Origin: Tridacna crocea
Lineage: Eukaryota; Mollusca; Bivalvia; Cardiida; Cardiidae
Assembly (NCBI GenBank): GCA_943736015.1
Contig: OX031063.1
Coordinates: 47,090,672-47,154,671 of the forward strand
DNA: 64,000 nucleotides
Direction of reading: 5' to 3'
The notes beneath the pieces were generated by a model. That model saw only the letters and a list, made by a program, of their open reading frames with translations, ran no database searches and had not been told where the DNA came from. Of the stretch, positions 59,101 to 64,000 are shown in pieces; position 1 is the first letter of the stretch, and the number at the start of each line of letters is the position of its first letter. The translations under genes were made by a program, and so were the position numbers.

Positions 59101-62100
59101 TAATTCTGCAACACATCACAGAAAGGTCAGGAATATGGCACATGCAAGACAACATATTTATAGGAACACTGTGTGTAAATTTGAGTTCGGTCCCTGAAAA
59201 TGTCTGATTATTTTGGTAAAATTTGGTTGTGGGGGTATAAAAATAGAGTCAAACCTTGGAAGTACCTAAGGGACACCAACAAAAAAGCTTGCTTAACCCT
59301 TTCCCAAACAATCCCTACTTTTTACGACCCTGAGAAAGAAGCCTTCTGAGAACATTGTGGGAAAAGGACAAAATACTGGTAACCAGCATTTTCTCCTTTT
59401 CCCACAATGTTTTCTACCCTGCTGGAAACATATTTCAATTTTTTGAGTTACATTTATTTTGTTGTCTGCTAGTGCTTTGAATTTGGATCAGTCTAAAATT
59501 TTGTTGTTTGGTAAAGGGTTAACTCAGGGTCCGTATTCACTAATCAATCTTGAATGCATTATTGAACTTTTTTAAGATTTTCTTAATTTGAAAGTAACAC
59601 AACTTCTGATTGGCTAACCTAAACATTTCAGCCAATCAGAAGTTGTGTTACTTCCAAAACTAGAGTCTGCAACTCTATCAATTAAGATTTAAGACCAGCC
59701 AATAATTTATTGTGTTAAAAATGTATTTAACTATTCCCATGCCATCAGACCTATACCATCATATCATATTAGGAATAATACAGTAAATTTACTAAATATT
59801 TGGTAATTCATCGTGTTTAGTAAATATATTTATACATGTATCTCTGTGCGAGTTCAAAGCCATCTTTAAAACGAGAAAAAACAACAGGTCTTTGTTATGA
59901 TTTTCTAAACTTGTTTACTGCTGTTTTAATATCAAATCAATATAATTTATAAATTATATGGGACTATGATAATGAACAAGTTTGCTAAAACTTACCGATT
60001 CAAGTCAGGGTAGACGCCTGATTTCTTAAAGCTGAAAAATAAAATTCAGAAATGATATTTTATTTGTCCATCAAATCTGTCTCGAGTAAATCATAATCAC
60101 ATAATGAACTTTTCACATGTTGAGATTCTGGGTTGACCAAATAAACTTTCCATCTGACACGCATTTCCTGCAGTCAGTAGCAATCTTGTCTTTCACAGAC
60201 TTTATACACTATCTGACAACAAAAATCTATGCTTAAAAGCAAGCATAAGAAATCATTATTCTTGAATGTGAGCATCCACAATTTAAGCATCACAACAGCT
60301 TAATGCTATGCCACTCAGTTCCAACTTTTAGAAATAGTGAAAAAGAAGGCTTTTGAAAACATTGTGGGAAAAGGAGAAAATGCTGGTAACCAGCATTTTC
60401 TCCTTTTCCCATAATGTTTTCTACCCTAACAAAGACAGAAATCATCAATTTAGCAACATTCAATTCGTCTGTCTGTAAATCCTTTCAAATTGGACCAGAC
60501 TAGCATTGTGTCGTCTACTAGACCAAAAACATTTAGATTTGTACAAATTGAGAGCATTCGCATATGACATGATTATGTGTAGTTCAAATCACAGGATTTT
60601 TCTTGGATAGGTTAGAAAACATTGTAGAAAAGGGGGAAACAGAAATAACTAGAGCTATCACTAAACGTGATCATACCCCCCACCAGCTCCTTGTCACAAA
60701 ACATCTCTTTGTAACAGAATGCAGCATGGTTTAGTATAAAAGAAAGATTTTAAAAAAAGACTATTTGGAAAAAAAGAGAAACAAAGGGAAACCTGTCTAT
60801 GGAAAATTATTAAACTGTAAACAAGTTACAATATGCACATACATGTATTTATTTTATAGGGTAACTTCCTTTGAGGTTTGTTAGAAATCTGCTCAGCAGT
60901 TATTGCAAAATGGAGTGGACAAAAAAAATATAAAAGGGCTGTAAGTAATTGGAAAATCATTCAAGCATAAACAAATTGTAATATGCACATCTTGACCTCA
61001 GACTGAAAATCATTCAACCATAACACATTATAATAATACATCTTCATTTCATAATGAAATTTCGCATGAAGTTTGACTGGAACCTGTCCAGTAGATACTA
61101 AGAAATAGAGCTGACAATTGAAATCTGTTGAGTAGTTATTGAGAAATAGAGTGGACAAAAAAATTAATGAAAGGGCCATAATTGCTTTGAAAATCATTCA
61201 ACCATAACCAAATAATAATATGCACATGTTAGCTTCATGCTTAAACTTCCCATGAAGTTTAACTGCAACCCATCCAATACATACTGAGAAATTGAGCAGA
61301 GAAAAAAAATTCATAAAAGGACCATAACTCCTTTGAAAATCATTCAACTGTAACTAAATTATAATATGCGCATCTTTACCTCATAATAAAACTTCACATG
61401 AAGTTTGGCAGAAATCTGTCCAGCAGTTACTGAGAAACAGAGCAGACAAAAACATTCATGAAAGGCCAGTAACTCCTTTGACAATCATTCAGTTGTAACT
61501 AAATTACAATATGCATGTCTAGACTTTATAATGAAACTTCTCATGAAGTTTGACTGAAATCCATCCAGTAGATACTGAGAAATTGAGCAGACAAAAAAAG
61601 AAATTTGTCCAGAATCATCAAAGGGCCATAACTCCATGAAACCTAAATAAACCATAACCAAAATAAGATATGCACATCTCTACTTGATACTGAGTCTATT
61701 TGTGTAGTTTGAACCAAATCTGTCCAATAGTTGATGAGAAAAAGAGTGGACAAGAAATTTCATGAAAGGGCCATAACTCAGTGAAAAATCAATGAACCAT
61801 AACCAACATTTCATATGCACATCTCTGCTTGATATTGAGTCTACCTGTGAAGTTTGAATAAAATTCATCCAATAGTTTATGAGAAATAGAACGGACAAAA
61901 AGCTACAGACCGACCGACGGACGGACAGCTGTGTTAAAAGTATTCTATCAAAAGTATAATTTATTTTCATCAATTTAGCAAAGGGCACCGTCATAAAGAG
62001 AACGACAAAAAAGGGCTTAGCTCTTGGAAATTTTATTTGATTAACTAAGAACAATTTATGATATGCACATCTTTGCTGAGTGCAAAGTCTATCCATGAAG

Positions 62101-62873
62101 TTTGAAAGAAATTTGTCCAGAATCATCAAAGGGCCATAACTCCATGAAACCTTAATAAACCATAACCAAAATAGGATATGCACATGTCTGCTTGATACTG
62201 AGTCTATTTGTGTAGTTTGAACCAAATCTGTCCAATAGTTGATGTGAAAAAGAGCGGACAAGAAATTTCATGAAAGGGCCATAACTCAGTGAAAAATCAA
62301 TGAACCATAACCAAAATTTCATATGTACATCTCTGCTTGATATTGAGTTTACCTGTGAAGTTTGAATAAAATTCGTCCAGTAGTTTATGAGAAATAGAGC
62401 GGACAAAAAGCTACAGACCAACCGACCGACGGACGGACCGACCGACCGATGGACCGACCGACCGACCGACAAGCTGACTCCTATATACCCCCAAACAGAG
62501 TTTTGCGGGTATAACTAGCATTATCTCCTTTTCAACAATGGTTTTAAGTGTTTTCGTCTTCAGGGTCTGAAAAAAAATAGGACGGTTTGGAATGGTACAC
62601 TGTTATATTGTCGGAAACAAGTAGAACATACTTAGTAGTTGTGAGCTCAACTGTCTGTCTCTGTGGAGTCTCTAATATCATCCTAAATGACACAATGGAG
62701 AGATCATCCATGGCTATAATCATGTCCTCAAGGTAGTTTAAATCTTCACCATGGCAACTGAGCAATCCTTCCATCTCCATGACAACCCCAACTCTTTGTA
62801 ACTGGGTCAAGATATTGTGGTGGTTTATGTGGGAATTTATGTGGCAGACAAACCCAGTCACAAGGGTGGTTAG
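52973..62873 (-). CDS. INPP4: INPP4-type inositol polyphosphate 4-phosphatase, 3' part
   Basis: Seven minus-strand exons join in frame to 915 bp, 304 residues and a stop: 62,632-62,873; 59,996-60,031; 58,706-58,846; 57,281-57,378; 56,318-56,427; 54,129-54,283; 52,973-53,105. All junctions have GT-AG sites and matching phases. INPP4 enzymes remove the 4-phosphate from PI(3,4)P2 in the cytoplasm and at endosomes, and thereby damp PI3K/AKT signalling. The C-x5-R catalytic loop reads CKSGKDRT. The ending [10 protein letters not shown] through FPKQYRPP to GNVQS matches the family C-terminus. The N-terminal C2 domain exons must lie beyond the right edge. Introns carry MITEs, SINEs and a 1.9-kb insertion. 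Confidence 0.9.
53759..53994. mobile_element. MITE of TGACC/GGTCA palindromes
   Basis: Inverted ends TGTAATGCAGAGAAATGACC enclose 236 bp made of serial ATGACCC and GGGTCAT motifs separated by TTCTCTACGTAG-like spacers. Related copies lie at 63,177-63,405 and 63,516-63,689. This copy is in an INPP4 intron. Confidence 0.7.
54129..54283 (-). CDS. INPP4: INPP4 catalytic exon
   Basis: Acceptor GTATTGCAG, donor GTAAAG. It holds the active site [20 protein letters not shown]. Cys and Arg of the C-x5-R phosphatase loop are intact. Vertebrate paralogues have Ala where this has Gly (CKSAKDRT). Confidence 0.92.
54376..54634. mobile_element. MITE subfamily B copy in INPP4 intron
   Basis: TTAACCCTTTACTCCATAGA to GGGGTAAAGGGTTAA, 259 bp, with centre GCTCGTCACGAGC. 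It carries a 29-bp internal tandem duplication (CTTGTAGGAGCCTTTGGAAA twice). Confidence 0.75.
55805..56033. mobile_element. MITE subfamily B copy in INPP4 intron
   Basis: TTAACCCTTTACTCCATAGA to GGGGTAAGGGGTTAA, 229 bp, with centre GCTCGTGACGAGC and long palindromic arms (55,858-55,925). Confidence 0.75.
56318..56427 (-). CDS. INPP4: INPP4 exon
   Basis: Acceptor TTTCATTTCAG, donor GTAAGAG. It encodes [20 protein letters not shown] and [12 protein letters not shown], the helix ahead of the catalytic loop in this family. Confidence 0.88.
57281..57378 (-). CDS. INPP4: INPP4 exon
   Basis: Acceptor CTCTCTTCAG, donor GTAAGA. It encodes [20 protein letters not shown] and [12 protein letters not shown]. 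Phases match both neighbours. Confidence 0.85.
57457..57734. mobile_element. MITE with long GC-rich inverted ends
   Basis: ATATGGCCTGCAACACACG at the left and CGTGTTACAAGCCATAT at the right begin inverted repeats of about 75 bp that include ACATTTGCGTAAAGT and AGCCTGCGCA. It is non-coding, in an INPP4 intron and adjacent to the 57,281-57,378 exon. Confidence 0.65.
57985..58120 (-). mobile_element. tRNA-headed SINE
   Basis: Minus strand: box-A-like TAGCAACGTAGTAGAG and box B GGGTTCAAACC, then GTGACGGCTGTCTGTGAGAA. It resembles a SINE head rather than a functional tRNA because no acceptor stem pairs. Confidence 0.45.
58206..58431. mobile_element. Palindromic MITE copy, core partly deleted
   Basis: TTAACCCTTTACCAAAGGAC to GGTAAAGGGTTAT. 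One palindrome arm is largely lost. Two partly overlapping or nested copies follow (58,435-58,695). Confidence 0.6.
58706..58846 (-). CDS. INPP4: INPP4 exon
   Basis: Acceptor TTGTTTCAG, donor GTAAGTATG. It encodes [20 protein letters not shown] and [16 protein letters not shown], a strongly conserved INPP4 segment. Confidence 0.9.
59293..59522. mobile_element. TTAA-flanked palindromic MITE copy
   Basis: A 230-bp copy, TTAACCCTTTCCCAAACAAT to GGTAAAGGGTTAA, in an INPP4 intron. Core palindrome at about 59,350-59,416. Confidence 0.75.
59591..59653. repeat. Inverted repeat hairpin
   Basis: AAGTAACACAACTTCTGATT with GGCT is repeated in reverse complement after a 15-bp loop (arms of about 24 bp). 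A diverged relative is at 14,766-14,826, so this is a dispersed family. Confidence 0.7.
59996..60031 (-). CDS. INPP4: INPP4 36-bp micro-exon
   Basis: Acceptor ATTTTTCAG, donor GTAAGTTTT. Twelve codons' worth ([12 protein letters not shown] with split codons at both ends) fit exactly between the flanking exons in phase. Confidence 0.75.
60355..60421. repeat. 67-bp near-perfect palindrome (MITE core)
   Basis: GAAAACATTGTGGGAAAAGG through GCTGGTAACCAGC to its complement, with one mismatch apart from the centre. The surrounding MITE ends are diverged. Confidence 0.75.
60651..62510. mobile_element. 1.86-kb repeat element inserted in a MITE
   Basis: The left MITE half (ending 60,650) and the right half (from 62,517) are separated by this block, with ATAACT at both junctions (60,645-60,650 and 62,511-62,516). 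Inside are roughly 150-bp units marked by AAAGGGCCATAACTC and ATATGCACATCT, and two CCGACCGACGGACGG blocks (about 61,908 and 62,418). About 300 bp are repeated (61,615-61,925 and 62,112-62,430). It has no coding capacity. Confidence 0.65.
62632..62873 (-). CDS. INPP4: INPP4 exon
   Basis: Acceptor GTATGTTCCAG, donor GTATGTTC. It encodes [39 protein letters not shown] and [19 protein letters not shown], recognisable as the middle of INPP4. It is the first exon of the gene in this window. Confidence 0.85.
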
Positions 62874-63080
62874 CTGGAACATACAGATACAAATGTCACA
62901 CAGTCAACCTGGTAACTCTTTATCATGCAACGATTGTTTTGAACATGGGCACACCAAAAGGACCAGCAGACAACAAATTTATCACAATTAAAATGTTAGG
63001 TTTTGTATATGAGTGCATACATTCAAGACAAAAATCAACCTCAACTTAGCATTTCTTTTTTTTTTTCTTTTTTTTTTCTT

Positions 63081-63689
63081 AATTTGAAATGCCTGTTGAA
63101 TTTATTTGTCTGCCTAAAAGTTTAAAATTGTAGGCAAAATAAAGAATACAAATTGTGTCTACAGACAGACTGCCTGTGTAATGCAGAGAAATGACCCTCC
63201 CCTACAAAGTGACCCATGGGTCATTTCTCTACGTAGAGGAATGACCCAGGTCATTATTCTACACAGAGTAATGACCCTCTTGGTCATTTCTCTACATAAA
63301 ATAGTGACCCGGTTCATTTCTCTACATAGTGAAATGACTTCTGGGGTCATCTCTCTATGTAGGGGAATGACCTGGTTCACTTTGAAGGAGAGGGCATTTC
63401 TTTCGGTCTTTTTTTTCTAAATTTGAAATGCCTGTTGGATCTATTTGGCCACCTAAAGGTTTAAAACTGTAGGGGAAATAAAGAATACAAATTGTGTCTA
63501 CAGATAGACTGCCTGTGTAATGCAGAGAAATGACCCTCTCCTACAAAATGACCCTCTGGGTCATTTCTCTACATAGAATAGTGACCCGGGTCATTCCTCT
63601 ACATAGTGAAATGACTTCTGGGGTCATTTCTCTATGTAGAGGAATGACCTGGGTCATTTTGTAGGAGTGGGTCATTTCTCTGCATTACA
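63081..63689. repeat. Tandem duplication of a 340-bp unit with TGACC arrays
   Basis: AATTTGAAATGCCTGTTG... at 63,081 and again at 63,420, each followed by AGAATACAAATTGTGTCTAC and then the GGTCA/TGACC palindrome MITE. CCTGTGTAATGCAGAG recurs 340 bp apart. The MITE and its left flank were duplicated together. Confidence 0.7.
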
Positions 63690-63754
63690 CCTGCTCCTAG
63701 TTTGCTCCCCTCCCTCTAGATTGAAGGAGTGGGGATAACCTAACAGTACGGTCA

Positions 63755-64000
63755 CAAATCAGTAAATGCCGCCTGCCGGCATGGTAACTGCCAGTTTTCA
63801 CTCAAATTCGGCCGGTGGCAGCCCGGTGGCAGCTCGGGGGCAGGCACAATCGGCAGGCGGCAGGCGGCATTTTAGACGCCGCTAGGACGCCGCTGAAGTT
63901 TTAAGAAAAAGTTAAAATTCTGACTGCCACCCGCCGATTTTTTCCAATTGTGGCTGTCGTCAGGGCGCCGGCCGGGCGCATTTCGTGGTCGCGCGGTGGC
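63755..64000. repeat. GC-rich GCCGCCTGCC/GGCAGGCGGC block
   Basis: A sharp switch to high GC, with repeated GGTGGCAGC and GGCAGGCGGC motifs, and inverted copies (GCCGCCTGCCGGC against GGCAGGCGGCAGGCGGC). It runs off the window. It may be the end of another repeat family. Confidence 0.45.

Noticed and set aside
61680..62472. 193- and 106-codon minus-strand frames
   Set aside because: They repeat each other (ISSRDVHM..., [18 protein letters not shown]) because they translate tandem repeat units and the CCGACCGACGG microsatellite.
53784..63420. Open frames reading MTQVIILxREMT-like repeats
   Set aside because: Translations of the TGACC/GGTCA palindrome arrays, not genes.

Overview
The window is eukaryotic: compact genes with GT-AG introns, TATA boxes and AATAAA signals sit in AT-rich DNA crowded with transposons. 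The repeat content (156-bp and roughly 150-bp tandem units with CATAACTC motifs, GGTCGGTC microsatellites, tRNA-headed SINEs) points to a lophotrochozoan, most likely a bivalve mollusc. That assignment is inference. Two host loci are visible, both on the minus strand: a well-supported 3' half of an INPP4-type inositol polyphosphate 4-phosphatase gene (seven exons, 52,973-62,873), and two exons of an unrecognised coiled-coil protein (19,795-20,526).

Layout. 1-4.6 kb: repeats, including an eight-unit 156-bp array and palindromic MITEs. 4,616-10,767: an intact Ty3/gypsy retrotransposon with LTRs in which I see no difference, one 1,569-codon gag-pol ORF, a tRNA-Pro primer site and integrase placed before reverse transcriptase (Gmr1 order). 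10.8-20.5 kb: MITEs, a SINE, an integrase-like remnant and the coiled-coil exons. 20,711-33,433: a Polinton/Maverick with 124-bp terminal inverted repeats, a chromodomain integrase and a packaging-type ATPase (minus) and a protein-primed DNA polymerase B (plus), with no recognisable capsid or protease gene. 33.4-41 kb: tandem repeats, SINE pieces and a LINE ORF1 remnant. 41-45.5 kb: a decayed second Ty3/gypsy element. 46.4 kb: a Tc1/mariner-like transposase fragment. 49-52 kb: more MITEs. 53-63 kb: the INPP4 locus with MITEs, SINEs and a 1.9-kb insertion in its introns. 63-64 kb: duplicated GGTCA/TGACC palindrome arrays and a GC-rich end.

How the genes relate. In the Polinton, the divergent ATPase and polymerase genes each have a TATA box in a shared intergenic region. 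Integrase lies 50 bp downstream of the ATPase on the same strand. Both terminal repeats carry the same TATA, YY1-like motif and ATG. The polymerase is broken by one in-frame stop and lacks the motif A proline. The retrotransposon looks recently inserted: matching LTRs, a 4-bp target duplication and an open polyprotein. The most repeated structure is a roughly 230-bp piggyBac-like MITE (TTAA ends) with a central palindrome of about 67 bp, present some 30 times, several copies inside INPP4 introns.
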